A program made the translations under genes and the position numbers. The notes under the pieces were generated by a model. The model saw only the letters and a list, made by a program, of their open reading frames with translations. It did no database searches and was not told the DNA's origin. From Allobosea sp. 117 (lineage in GTDB: Bacteria > Pseudomonadota > Alphaproteobacteria > Rhizobiales > Xanthobacteraceae): 64,000 bases of DNA. Below, one piece after another: positions 26,261 to 34,535 of the stretch. The stretch is taken from the NCBI RefSeq assembly GCF_000702305.1, contig NZ_JNLC01000010.1:496001-560000 (forward strand), read 5' to 3'. The first letter of the stretch is position 1; each line of letters begins with the position of its first letter.

Positions 26261-26737
26261 ATGGCACATGCGCAGATCGCGGGAGAGGGCGCGCCGCACC
26301 CCGCAGCAGCGGGGTTGCATCTGTCGCTGGTGACGCTCGGCGTCGATGATCTTCAGCGCTCCATCGCCTTCTACGAGGCGCTCGGCCTGCCGCGCCGGCT
26401 GAAGGCGGCGGAGGGCGTCGCGTTCTTCGAGGCCGGCTGCGTCGTCCTCGCGCTCTATCCGCGCCACCAGCTCGCCGCCGATGCGGGCGTGCTGAACGGC
26501 AGGATGGGAGCCTTCGGCGGCATCGTGCTCTCCTGCAACAGGCCGGACCGGGAGGCGGTGGATTCGACCATCGCCGCCGTGATCGCCGCCGGCGGGAAGG
26601 CGCTGCGCGCCGCCGACACGGTCTTCTGGGGCGGCTATGTCGGCTATGTCGCCGATCCCGACGGTCATCCCTGGGAGATCGCCTACAACCCCGATTTCGG
26701 GCTCGATCCCGATGGGCGCCTGCGCGTGCCGGCCTGA
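26261..26737 (+). CDS. VOC-family (glyoxalase-like) protein
   Basis: 158 aa. ATG 26261 is seven bases after GGGGAGG; ATG 26255 overlaps the upstream stop and is too close to it. The VOC fold is seen in LHLSLVTLGVDDLQRSIAFY, GVAFFEAGCVVLALYPRHQL and VGYVADPDGHPWEIAYNPDF, with the metal-ligand His/Glu of the family. Single-module VOC proteins of this type act as fosfomycin/bleomycin-like resistance or unknown small-molecule enzymes; no specific role can be assigned. Translationally coupled to the SOS-linked radical SAM gene. Confidence 0.85.
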   Translation: MAHAQIAGEGAPHPAAAGLHLSLVTLGVDDLQRSIAFYEALGLPRRLKAAEGVAFFEAGCVVLALYPRHQLAADAGVLNGRMGAFGGIVLSCNRPDREAVDSTIAAVIAAGGKALRAADTVFWGGYVGYVADPDGHPWEIAYNPDFGLDPDGRLRVPA

Positions 26738-26837
26738 GGCGGAATCGCCGATTTCCGGGGCGCTGCGCACGAGCGCCGACGATGACGACGCCCTTGGCAT
26801 CTTCCGGCGAGCGGCCGGAGATGTGTGGAGACCGAGG

Positions 26838-26869
26838 GGGCGGCGCCGATCAGCATTGGCGCGCCGCCC
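26838..26869 (+). terminator. GC-rich hairpin in the gap before the membrane hydrolase
   Basis: GGGCGGCGCC (26838-26847) pairs with GGCGCGCCGCCC (26858-26869) with one bulged base. There is no T-run. It may separate the SOS transcript from the next gene or form part of its leader. Confidence 0.35.
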
Positions 26870-26891
26870 GCGCATCCGATAGAACCGCCGC

Positions 26892-28220
26892 ATGAGCGCG
26901 CAGGCGTTGGATTCGGGGGCGGAAACCGGGGGAACGCAGGCGGAAGGCGACGCCGGCGGGCGCCGGCTCGTGCTGCTGCTGCCGGGCCATGATCCGACCG
27001 ACATGGGCTACCACCACGGCCGCTTCGCCTATCAGGCCGGGCTGTTCGGCAAATTGTGGAACTGCCGCGTCGACGTGTCCGGCCGGCTCGACGACGGCGT
27101 GGAGACCTCCGCCCGCTGGCACATCGACGCCGAGGGGCCGAACTGGCGGCAGCAGACCGACTACGAGATCCTGCGCTGGGACGACATCGTCGTCGCCTTC
27201 GACGAGCGGCCGGACATCGTGCGCCTGTCCCGCGGCGTCGCCGCGCTCATCGATTTCCTGATCACCGGCACGGCCTGGCGCTATTTCCGCGCCTGCATCC
27301 GCTATGGCCTGTTCTTCCTGTTCCCGCTCGCGGTGATCCTGCTGTTCGCTGCGGCTGGTGTGCTTGCGGGAGGGCTGGCCGGGAGTCTCTTCGCATCGCT
27401 CCCCGGAATGCTACAGGGTCAACTCTTTTTACCAGCGCTGTCGGAACTGCTGCCGAAGCTGGTTGCGCTCGTCGTCGGTATCGCGGCGTTCCTCATCCTG
27501 TTCCGCTGGCCCGGCCGGCGCTGGCGGCTGCACCAGTCGCTCGACGACTGGGACCTCGCCCGCGCCTATATGTATGGCCGCATGCCGGAGCTGGAGGAGC
27601 GGCTCGAGCGTTTTGCCGCGCTGGTCGCCGCCCGGCTCGATTCCGGCAGATATGACGAGGTGCTCCTCGTCGGCCACAGCCTCGGTGCGACGCTGGTGCT
27701 CGGCGTGCTGGAGCGCCTCGCGGTCCGGATGCCTGAGGCCGGCCGCGCCGGCACGCGCCTCTGCCTTCTGACCTGCGGCGCCACCATCCCGAAGCTCGCA
27801 TTGCACCCTGCCGGAGCCGGCGTGCGCGAGGCGGCCAGCCGCATCGCCGCTCTGCCCGGGCTTTCCTGGATCGAGTACCAGGCGCGCCACGACGCCATCA
27901 ACTTCTACAAGTTCGATCCGGTTCGCCTCTGCCGCGCGGGGCTCGACGAGCCGGCGGGCGCGCGCCGGCCGCTGCTGCGCAACGCCAACATCAAGAGCAT
28001 GCTCTCCTACGAGAAGCTGCGGCGGCTGCGCTGGGAGATGATGCGCCTGCACTACCAGTTCCTGCTCGCGAACGAGAAGCGTGCGGCCTACGACTATTTC
28101 ATGTTCGCGCTCGGCCCGGTGCCCTTCGCGGTGATCGCCGCCGGCCTTGGCGGCGCCCCCGCGCATTTCGCGGCCGATGGCTCCCTGCTGCCCCAGACCG
28201 CGCCTGTCGCGGCGTCCTGA
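26892..28220 (+). CDS. membrane-anchored alpha/beta hydrolase-like protein
   Basis: 442 aa. After a polar N-terminus comes RRLVLLLPGHDPTDMGYHHG, an alpha/beta hydrolase first strand. A membrane hairpin follows at about residues 134-200 (YGLFFLFPLAVILLFAAAGV; LLPKLVALVVGIAAFLILF). The nucleophile elbow VLLVGHSLGATLVLGVLE follows, then a C-terminal domain. Two membrane helices inserted between strand 1 and the Ser elbow are unusual. Part of the hairpin (about 27356-27435) has less GC-biased codons, including a TTA leucine codon, unlike its surroundings. A lipase-like role is possible; substrate unknown. Confidence 0.7.
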   Translation: MSAQALDSGAETGGTQAEGDAGGRRLVLLLPGHDPTDMGYHHGRFAYQAGLFGKLWNCRVDVSGRLDDGVETSARWHIDAEGPNWRQQTDYEILRWDDIVVAFDERPDIVRLSRGVAALIDFLITGTAWRYFRACIRYGLFFLFPLAVILLFAAAGVLAGGLAGSLFASLPGMLQGQLFLPALSELLPKLVALVVGIAAFLILFRWPGRRWRLHQSLDDWDLARAYMYGRMPELEERLERFAALVAARLDSGRYDEVLLVGHSLGATLVLGVLERLAVRMPEAGRAGTRLCLLTCGATIPKLALHPAGAGVREAASRIAALPGLSWIEYQARHDAINFYKFDPVRLCRAGLDEPAGARRPLLRNANIKSMLSYEKLRRLRWEMMRLHYQFLLANEKRAAYDYFMFALGPVPFAVIAAGLGGAPAHFAADGSLLPQTAPVAAS

Positions 28221-28230
28221 ACGAGGCTCC

Positions 28231-28818
28231 ATGAACCTTCTGCTCGCCGCCAAGATCGTCTGGGCCGTCGGCGTCGTCGGCTGGTACGTTATCCGCATTC
28301 CCTTCGAGCGGAAGGTGAAGCGCGAGAAGGTGGTCGATGCCCGCCACCGTGTGCGCGAGCTGGTCCTGCTCTCCTGCTCGACCTGCGGGCTCGGCATCGT
28401 GCCGCTGCTGTGGGCGACCTCGCGCGTCTTCAACTTCGCCAACTACCCCTATTCGGCGGTTCAGCTCGTCCTCGGCGCGCTCACCTTCGCTTTCGCGCTC
28501 TGGCTGTTCCGCCGCACCCACAAGGACCTCGGCAAGAACTGGTCGGTGACGCTGGAGATCAAGGACAGCCACAAGCTGATCACCGGCGGCGTCTACCGCT
28601 ATGTCCGCCACCCGATGTATTCGGCCTTCTTCCTGTGGGCGCTGGCGCAGTTGATCCTCATCCCCAACTGGATCGCCGGTCCGGCCGGCCTCATAGGCTT
28701 CGGCATCCTCTACGCCTTCCGCGTCGGGCGGGAAGAGGCGATGATGCTCGACACCTTCGGCGACGAATACCGGGCCTACATGGCCCGCACCGCCCGCATC
28801 GTGCCGGGCATCTATTGA
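28231..28818 (+). CDS. ICMT-like membrane methyltransferase
   Basis: 195 aa from ATG 28231, eleven bases after the hydrolase stop. Several hydrophobic helices end in the family signature GVYRYVRHPMYSAFFLWALA and GREEAMMLDTFGDEYRAYMA, as in isoprenylcysteine carboxyl methyltransferase-like proteins (DUF1295/PEMT fold). Bacterial members methylate lipids or are uncharacterised. It may function with the preceding membrane hydrolase (same strand, tight spacing). A second protein of this type is at 40845. Confidence 0.85.
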   Translation: MNLLLAAKIVWAVGVVGWYVIRIPFERKVKREKVVDARHRVRELVLLSCSTCGLGIVPLLWATSRVFNFANYPYSAVQLVLGALTFAFALWLFRRTHKDLGKNWSVTLEIKDSHKLITGGVYRYVRHPMYSAFFLWALAQLILIPNWIAGPAGLIGFGILYAFRVGREEAMMLDTFGDEYRAYMARTARIVPGIY

Positions 28819-28833
28819 GACGAGGAGCGATGC

Positions 28834-29085
28834 ATGCTGGAGCTGAGGCCGGGCTGCGAGTGCTGCGATCGCGATCTCCCGCCGCAGTCGCATGAAGCGA
28901 TGATCTGCACCTTCGAATGCACCTTCTGCTTCGATTGCACGCGCGACCTGCTCGGCGGCGTCTGCCCGAACTGCTCGGGCGAGCTGGAGCGCCGGCCGAT
29001 CCGCCCGGCGGCGGCGCTCGCTCGGCACCCGGCCTCGGCGAAGCGGGTGTTCAATCCGGATTGCGCGGCGCGCAAGGCGGGCTGA
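28834..29085 (+). CDS. DUF1272 Cys-rich small protein
   Basis: 83 aa behind GAGGAG. Many cysteines in zinc-binding spacing: LELRPGCECCDRDLPP, CTFECTFCFDCTRDLL and GGVCPNCSGELERRP. This is DUF1272, a short family of unknown function and likely metal-binding treble-clef fold. Its last 35 bases overlap the end of the convergent DUF1284 gene. Confidence 0.9.
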   Translation: MLELRPGCECCDRDLPPQSHEAMICTFECTFCFDCTRDLLGGVCPNCSGELERRPIRPAAALARHPASAKRVFNPDCAARKAG

Positions 29086-29512
29086 CCGCCCCTTCGCCCG
29101 TCAGCCTCGCCCCGCGGAAGCCGTCGGCGGCGATGGCGTCGCACAGCCCCGTCCACTGGCAGCCTGTGCAGGCGGCGCGGAGCGTCCCGTCAGCGAACGC
29201 CGCGCGCATCGCGGCGAGGCGGCCGGCGGAGAAACGAAGTATCGTGCCGACGGCAAGGCCATCGCCAAAGAGATGCGCCAGCGCCCCGCGGGCGGTGGCG
29301 TCGCGGATGGCGACGCTGTCGTTCAGGCAGTGATGCCCGCCATCAAGCATCGGCGCGCAGATATCGTCCGGTCCCTCGACCAGCTCGGCGGGCTCGCCGG
29401 CATCGAGCCGGGCGACGATGCGGTCGTAATTGGCGACGAAGGCCGGCGAATAGCCCTTGCCGACATAGGTTAGCAGGCAGAGCAGGTGATGCGGGCGCAG
29501 CCGGATCGACAT
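29051..29512 (-). CDS. DUF1284 protein
   Basis: 153 aa from ATG 29512 (MSIRLRPHHLLCLLTYVGKG). Typical DUF1284 start followed by SPAFVANYDRIVARLDAGEP and a C-terminal Cys cluster (CTGCQWTGLCDAIAADG) suggesting an iron-sulfur or zinc site. Function unknown. It starts 23 bases after the xseB stop and may be read with it. Confidence 0.88.
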   Translation of the reverse strand: MSIRLRPHHLLCLLTYVGKGYSPAFVANYDRIVARLDAGEPAELVEGPDDICAPMLDGGHHCLNDSVAIRDATARGALAHLFGDGLAVGTILRFSAGRLAAMRAAFADGTLRAACTGCQWTGLCDAIAADGFRGARLTGEGAVSPPCAPRNPD

Positions 29513-29535
29513 GGGCGCCTCCGGCCGGGCGCGGC

Positions 29536-29781
29536 TCACTCGCCGTCGAGCGGCACGGTGCCCGCCGGCTTGCCGTCGGCGCCAAGCGTGATCTTCTCCA
29601 CCCGCGCCTCGGCATCCTTGAGCAGCGCGTCGCAGCGGGCTTTGAGCGCCTCGCCGCGCGCGTAGAGCGTGATCGATTCCTCGAGCGGGACGTTGCCGCC
29701 CTCGAGCTTGCCGACGATCTCCTCGAGCTCGGCCAGCGCCTTCTCGAAGCTCAGCGTGTTGACGTCCGCCGCATCGGCCAT
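29536..29781 (-). CDS. xseB: exodeoxyribonuclease VII small subunit
   Basis: 81 aa. The XseB helical hairpin [40 protein letters not shown] is clear, with a short charged tail. It binds the large subunit XseA to form the single-strand exonuclease used in mismatch and recombinational repair; xseA is not in this window. Downstream of the HDAC-like gene on the same strand. In Hyphomicrobiales the same pair is normally followed by dxs, which here lies at 47.7 kb. Confidence 0.95.
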   Translation of the reverse strand: MADAADVNTLSFEKALAELEEIVGKLEGGNVPLEESITLYARGEALKARCDALLKDAEARVEKITLGADGKPAGTVPLDGE

Positions 29782-29874
29782 GGCACCCTCCCGAGTCGCT
29801 TCACCGCGCCCTTATAAACGGCAAGCGGGCTCGCGCGGCAACCCGATCCCCAGCCTGTTTCGCGTGGAAAGGCC

Positions 29875-30804
29875 TCAGCCCCGCATCAGCGCCAGCACAT
29901 GCGCAGCGGCCGAACGCGCCAGCCCTTCGAGGTCGTAGCCGCCCTCCAGCACCGAGACGAGACGCCCGCCGCAATGCTTGTCGGCCACCTCCATCAGCTT
30001 CTTGGTGACCCAGGCATAGTCGGCCTCGAGCAGGTTGATGTTGGCGAGCGGGTCGCGGGTGTGAGCGTCGAAGCCGGCGGAGATGATGAGGAGCTCGGGC
30101 CCGAAGGCTTCCAGCCGCGGCAGGATGCGCCCCTCGAAGGCCTCCCTGAAGCGCTCGCCGGTGTCGCCGGCGCGCAGCGGCGCGTTGACGATGTTGTCGC
30201 TGGTGCCACGCTCGCCGACCGAGCCGGTGCCGGGAAACAGCGGCATCTCGTGGGTGGAGGCGTAGAGCACGCTCGGGTCAGACCAGAAGATCTCCTGCGT
30301 ACCGTTGCCGTGGTGCACGTCGAAATCGACGATGGCGACGCGCCCGATGCCGTGCACCTTCTGGGCGTGGCGCGCGGCGATGGCGACATTGTTGAACAGG
30401 CAGAAGCCCATCGGAGTGCGGGTCTCGGCATGGTGGCCCGGCGGGCGCATCGAGACGAAGGCGTTCGCCGCCTTGCCGGCCAGCACCTCGTCGACCGCCA
30501 GCACCGAGCCGCCGACGCCGCGCGAAATGGCCTCCCCGGTGCCGGGCGACATCACGGTGTCGCCGTCGATCCGCACCAAGCCCTCGTTGGGCATCGCCTC
30601 GTTGAGCGCGTCGACATAGTCGGCGGGATGCACGCGGATGATGTCGTCGCGTTCCCCGAGCGGCGCCTGTTCGCGCGCCAGCGTCGCGAACTGCTCCTGC
30701 TCGAACACCCGGTTGAGCGCGCGTACGCGGTCCGGCCGTTCCGGGTGGCCCATCGGCGTGAGGTGGTCGAGGCAGGCGTCGTGACTGATGAGGAGGGTCG
30801 GCAT
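29875..30804 (-). CDS. histone deacetylase family (AcuC/acetylpolyamine amidohydrolase-like) protein
   Basis: 309 aa. HDAC fold with the zinc ligands in [18 protein letters not shown] and [13 protein letters not shown], and the catalytic histidines in [17 protein letters not shown]. Bacterial HDAC-like proteins remove acetyl groups from lysines, polyamines or small acetylated compounds; AcuC is one type. The start at ATG 30804 ([17 protein letters not shown]) matches the family. It is a neighbour of xseB on the same strand. Substrate not predictable. Confidence 0.92.
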   Translation of the reverse strand: MPTLLISHDACLDHLTPMGHPERPDRVRALNRVFEQEQFATLAREQAPLGERDDIIRVHPADYVDALNEAMPNEGLVRIDGDTVMSPGTGEAISRGVGGSVLAVDEVLAGKAANAFVSMRPPGHHAETRTPMGFCLFNNVAIAARHAQKVHGIGRVAIVDFDVHHGNGTQEIFWSDPSVLYASTHEMPLFPGTGSVGERGTSDNIVNAPLRAGDTGERFREAFEGRILPRLEAFGPELLIISAGFDAHTRDPLANINLLEADYAWVTKKLMEVADKHCGGRLVSVLEGGYDLEGLARSAAAHVLALMRG

Positions 30805-31041
30805 GTCGTTCCTTGGCGGTCCCTGATCTTGTTGCCGCGCCTGGTTTCCGCGCGGTTTCTGATTGGCTCGACGGCCGACCTTATGTCAGCCCCGTGATGC
30901 AGGCCAGCGCCTCCCGGCGCTGCGTTAGGCGAATATTGATGCCTGCATATGAGCATCTGCGCCACCCGCCGCCACCCTGCCGCCTTGACCTCGCCACGTG
31001 CCCCGCCTATCGACCCCGGCGTCAGATTGGAGAGACGTGAC

Positions 31042-32043
31042 GTGTCGGCCCTCGCCAAGGATGAACGCAACACCCTGTGCCTGCCGGCCGATGCGGCCGG
31101 CATCGCCGAGGCCGCGCGCGTGCTGGCGGCCGGCGGCCTCGTCGCTCTGCCGACCGAGACGGTCTATGGCCTCGCCTGTGACGCCTCCAATCCGCGTGCG
31201 GTCGCCCGGCTCTATGCCGCCAAGGGCCGGCCGAGCTTCAATCCGCTGATCGCCCATGTTCCGGATTTCGAGGCGGCGAAGCGGGTCGGGCATTTCAACG
31301 GGACGGCGGCGCGGCTGGCCGAGCGGTTCTGGCCGGGACCGATGACGCTGGTGGTTCCGGCGGTCGAGGGCGCGGTGTGCGACCTCGCCCGCGCCGGTCT
31401 GCCGAGCGTCGCGATACGGGTGCCGGGCCATGACGTGGCGCGCGCCGTGCTCGCCGCCGTCGGCCGGCCGGTGGCAGCGCCGAGCGCCAACCGTTCCGGC
31501 CATGTCTCGCCGACGACCCCCGCTCATGTGCTGGCGGACCTCGACGGCATTATCGATCTCGTGCTCGACGCGGGACCGTGCATGGTCGGCGTCGAATCGA
31601 CCATCCTCGACTGCACCGGCGAGGAGGTGCGTCTGCTGCGCCCGGGTGGGCTGCCGCGTGCGGCGGTCGAAGCGCTGCTCGGACATCCGCTGATGCGCCG
31701 CCCCGCCGGCCGGCAGGCGCGGGAAGAGGCGCCGCTGGCGCCGGGCATGCTCGCCTCGCACTACGCGCCGGCCGTTCCCGTGCGGCTGAATGCTGTCTCG
31801 GTCGCGCCCGGAGAGGCGGTGCTCGGATTCGGCGGCGTGAGGCCGGCGGGCAGCGAGCATGCGGTCGCGTGGCTCGATCTCAGCCCGTCCGGCGACCTCA
31901 TCGAGGCGGCGGCCAACCTTTTCGCCCATCTGCGCCGGCTGGACGAGAGCGGCGCCCGGGCGATCGCCGTGGTTCCGATCCCCACGGAGGGGCTCGGCGA
32001 GGCGATCGCCGACCGCCTGGCCCGCGCCGCCGCGCCGCGCTGA
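31042..32043 (+). CDS. L-threonylcarbamoyladenylate synthase
   Basis: 333 aa from GTG 31042 behind GGAGAG; a start at 30949 is open but less coding-like. YrdC domain: AARVLAAGGLVALPTETVYG, LYAAKGRPSFNPLIAHV, and VAAPSANRSGHVSPTTPAHV. The C-terminal Sua5 extension contains APGMLASHYAPAVPV. This makes threonylcarbamoyl-AMP for the t6A modification of tRNAs that read ANN codons. Length and C-terminal domain fit Sua5 rather than the short YrdC (TsaC). Confidence 0.93.
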   Translation: MSALAKDERNTLCLPADAAGIAEAARVLAAGGLVALPTETVYGLACDASNPRAVARLYAAKGRPSFNPLIAHVPDFEAAKRVGHFNGTAARLAERFWPGPMTLVVPAVEGAVCDLARAGLPSVAIRVPGHDVARAVLAAVGRPVAAPSANRSGHVSPTTPAHVLADLDGIIDLVLDAGPCMVGVESTILDCTGEEVRLLRPGGLPRAAVEALLGHPLMRRPAGRQAREEAPLAPGMLASHYAPAVPVRLNAVSVAPGEAVLGFGGVRPAGSEHAVAWLDLSPSGDLIEAAANLFAHLRRLDESGARAIAVVPIPTEGLGEAIADRLARAAAPR

Positions 32044-32190
32044 CGCCTCCGGCCGCGCGGCATGAATCTCCCCGTTAACCGCCGCGCAAGGTTAATGCGC
32101 GACAACCATGATGCTTCGCATTCGAGGCATTGCCTGTGATCGGCGTGTCACGGATCGGATCCTTTGTTCCTGTTGCGTAGGCGTTGCGTC

Positions 32191-33393
32191 ATGCGTGTCT
32201 CACGTCGGCGTCGGCGGCTCGGCGTCTTCACAGCGCTTCTCCTGCCGCTGACCGCCGGCGTGAGTACGACCATCGGCCAGCAGGATCTCGCCGGCCTGCT
32301 GGCGCATCAGCCGGGCGTCACCGAGCGTGCCCGCGTCGTGCTGCTGGGCGGCCCGCTGCGGGCACTGAAGACCGCGACCTTCGCCTGGCCCTCGGCTGGT
32401 CAGGGACCTCTCGGCTCTCCCATCACCGAACCGCCCAATGTCGAGCTCGGTATCAGCGTGAATCGCTCCGCCAAGGCGGACCGGCTGCCGCTCGCGGTGA
32501 AGATTCCCGCCGGGCCGCCCGGGGAAACGCTGGCGGGTCCCGCCTCCGAGGCGGCGGCTGCCGGTGATGCTGGAACCGCAACCGATCCCACCGATACGGA
32601 TGAGAACCTGGTCGCCAGCTTCGACGGCGGCGATCCGACGGGCGATCCGTCCGAGTTCGAGGATGGCGCCGATGACGCCGACGCGCCGGAGCAGGAACTC
32701 GTCGAATCCGACGGCACGCAGAGCGTCGGCACCCTGCCGGCGGGAGAGGCCGCGCTGACGCTTGAGGAGAGCGTCGCGCTCGCCGCGCCGGCGGATGGCG
32801 CCGGGCTGAAGCCGATCTACAACGAGGCCGCCTTCATCTTCGGCGCCGATCCGAGCGCACTGCCGCCCCAGCCCTTCTTCCACGCCGAGGCGGGCGGCAC
32901 GACGGTCGCCGCCAAGGGCGAGGTGACAGGCGAGGGGGCCGAGCCGTCAAGCCCCGCGGAGCGCCTCGGCCTCGACGGCAAACGCCTGGCGCGGGCGCAG
33001 AAGTGCCTGGCGGAAGCGGTCTATTTCGAAAGCCGGGGCGAGCCCTATCGGGGCCAGGTCGGGGTGGCGCAGGTGGTGGTGAACCGCGTCTTCTCCGGCT
33101 ATTACCCGGCCGATGTCTGCCGCGCGGTCTACCAGAACGCCAACCGTAAGCTCGGCTGCCAGTTCACCTTTGCCTGCGACAATGTCCGCGACGTGGTGAC
33201 CGAGCCGGAACTGTGGAAGCAGGCGCAGCGCATCGCCGGCGACATGCTCGACGGCCGCATCTGGGACGACAAGGTTGGCAAGGCGACGCACTACCACGCG
33301 TCCTATGTCCGCCCGCGCTGGGTGCGCGAGATGCGCAAGCTGGACCGCATCGGCGAGCACACCTTCTACCGCCCTCGCCGCTGGTCGAGCTGA
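32191..33393 (+). CDS. SleB-like cell wall hydrolase
   Basis: 400 aa. N-terminus MRVSRRRRRLGVFTALLLPL forms a signal or anchor segment. Residues about 110-260 are acidic, Pro/Ala/Gly-rich and disordered. The C-terminal 140 residues are the hydrolase_2 (SleB) domain with CLAEAVYFESRGEPYRGQVG, holding the catalytic Glu, then VVNRVFSGYYPADVCRAVYQ. SleB-type enzymes cleave peptidoglycan glycan strands (lytic transglycosylase-like). TTG at 32164 is an alternative start. GTTAACC and GGTTAATG lie upstream. Confidence 0.85.
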   Translation: MRVSRRRRRLGVFTALLLPLTAGVSTTIGQQDLAGLLAHQPGVTERARVVLLGGPLRALKTATFAWPSAGQGPLGSPITEPPNVELGISVNRSAKADRLPLAVKIPAGPPGETLAGPASEAAAAGDAGTATDPTDTDENLVASFDGGDPTGDPSEFEDGADDADAPEQELVESDGTQSVGTLPAGEAALTLEESVALAAPADGAGLKPIYNEAAFIFGADPSALPPQPFFHAEAGGTTVAAKGEVTGEGAEPSSPAERLGLDGKRLARAQKCLAEAVYFESRGEPYRGQVGVAQVVVNRVFSGYYPADVCRAVYQNANRKLGCQFTFACDNVRDVVTEPELWKQAQRIAGDMLDGRIWDDKVGKATHYHASYVRPRWVREMRKLDRIGEHTFYRPRRWSS

Positions 33394-33435
33394 GCGGGGG
33401 GAGCAGGAGCGGTATTTCCCCAAGGCCTTCGACAT

Positions 33436-33565
33436 CGTCATCCCGGACGGCCGCAGGCCGATCCGGGATCGCCATCCATGTCGGCACGCGATCCCGGCTC
33501 TCCGGCTACGCCTGCGGCCGGAATGTCAGCGTGATGCGAGGCGGGGACGAATTCCGGGATCATGG
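33436..33565. repeat. dispersed inverted repeat (CGTCATCCCGG type)
   Basis: Begins CGTCATCCCGGACGGCCGCA and contains GATCCCGG and GGCCGG blocks that invert earlier ones. Such elements occur in many copies in Hyphomicrobiales genomes; only one is seen here. Confidence 0.5.
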
Positions 33566-33640
33566 GCGTGAGGCGGGCCCGCGCCGTCGAACGCCGCCGC
33601 CAAATCCCCCGTTGTTCTCAGAGCCTGACCGATAAATCGC

Positions 33641-33752
33641 TTCCCCCCGGCAGGGAGAGGTGGCCCGCGAAGCGGGTCGGTGAGGGGGAACACCATCGGG
33701 ATACCGGGAAGGTCCCTCACCCCAACCCTCTCCCCGCCGGGGAGGGAGAAAA
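33641..33752. repeat. dispersed inverted repeat (CCTCACCC type)
   Basis: Contains GGGAGAGGTGGCCCGCGAAG and GGTGAGGGGG near the left and CCCTCACCCCAACCCTCTCC near the right, which pair with each other (GGAGAGG/CCTCTCC, GTGAGGG/CCCTCAC). Widespread element type in alphaproteobacterial genomes. Confidence 0.6.
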
Positions 33753-33792
33753 ACCGTCGTTACGCCCCCCAATATGCGATTTCGAGTCAGAC

Positions 33793-33894
33793 TCTGAGGT
33801 GCGAGCGGAGCGAGCCGCGAAGGATGGTCGTCCTTGGCGCGCGAGGCGACGATACTTCGAGACCCGGCCGCTGGCCGGGCACCTCAGAATGACG
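33793..33894. repeat. diverged copy of the CGTCATCC inverted repeat
   Basis: CTGAGGTGCGAGCGGAGCG at the left and GGGCACCTCAGAATGACG at the right match the ends of the copy at 15526-15633 with several changes; the inner GCGAAGGATGG also matches. Confidence 0.65.
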
Positions 33895-33989
33895 GCGCGC
33901 ATGGAGGGTACGATCTAATGCACCTCAGAACGGAGGATTAGGTCCACGGCTCGGTACAGGGCACCCGCAGAATTCCGCACACCAAACGA

Positions 33990-34016
33990 AAATGCCCGGC
34001 GCGAGGCCGGGCATTT
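33990..34016 (-). terminator. terminator of the atp F0 operon
   Basis: AAATGCCCGGC (33990-34000) pairs with GCCGGGCATTT (34006-34016) around a five-base loop. On the minus strand the stem is followed by TTTTCGTTT. It lies 27 bases after the atpF stop. Confidence 0.8.
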
Positions 34017-34042
34017 CAAACTCATGATCGGGCGTCAGCGGC

Positions 34043-34525
34043 TCAGTTCAGCTTCGCCTTGACATCCTTCACCGCATTGGCGAGCACCCGCTCGGCGGTG
34101 TCGCCCACCACCTGCGCGGTCAGCAGGCCCTCGGCCGCCTTGGAGGCGACCTCGGCGGCAGCGGCGCGCACATCGGCGAGCGCTTGCGCCTCGGCCTGGG
34201 CGATCTTCTGCTCGGCCATCTTGGTGCGGCGGGTGATCAGGTCTTCGAGCTTCGTCTTGGACTCTGCAGCGAGGCGCTCCGCCTCGGTGCGCGCGGTGGT
34301 GATGATCGCCTCGGCCTCGGCCTCCGCCTCGCGCTGCTTGCGCTTGTACTCGGCGACCAGCTTCTGCGCCTCTTCCTTCAGCCGGCGGGCTTCCTCGAGC
34401 TCGGTACGGATGCGTTCGCCGCGCGCGTCGAGCTTGGAGGCGATGCCGGAGAAGGCGCCCATCTTGATGACGATCGCCATGAAGATGACGAAGGCGACCA
34501 GGACCCAGAATGTATCGGTACCCAT
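34043..34525 (-). CDS. atpF: F0F1 ATP synthase subunit b
   Basis: 160 aa. N-terminal membrane helix (FWVLVAFVIFMAIVIKMGAF) then a long charged coiled coil (ELEEARRLKEEAQKLVAEYK and on) that forms the peripheral stalk. Last gene of the F0 operon, ten bases after the b' gene, both on the minus strand. In alphaproteobacteria the stalk is a b/b' heterodimer, and the two genes here are clearly paralogous in layout but differ in sequence. Confidence 0.93.
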   Translation of the reverse strand: MGTDTFWVLVAFVIFMAIVIKMGAFSGIASKLDARGERIRTELEEARRLKEEAQKLVAEYKRKQREAEAEAEAIITTARTEAERLAAESKTKLEDLITRRTKMAEQKIAQAEAQALADVRAAAAEVASKAAEGLLTAQVVGDTAERVLANAVKDVKAKLN

Positions 34526-34535
34526 GGCTCGGTCC

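Larger units (their letters stand above)
33394..34042. other. 649-bp gene-free stretch between the hydrolase and the atp operon
   Basis: No coding region could be supported. The interval is filled by three dispersed repeat families (separate entries) in series, and ends with the hairpin that terminates the atp transcript at 33990-34016. Confidence 0.7.

Noticed and set aside
32075..32095. CtrA site upstream of the cell wall hydrolase (two TTAA blocks)
   Set aside because: The TTAA blocks are 13 bases apart, whereas CtrA needs 7; only half-sites.
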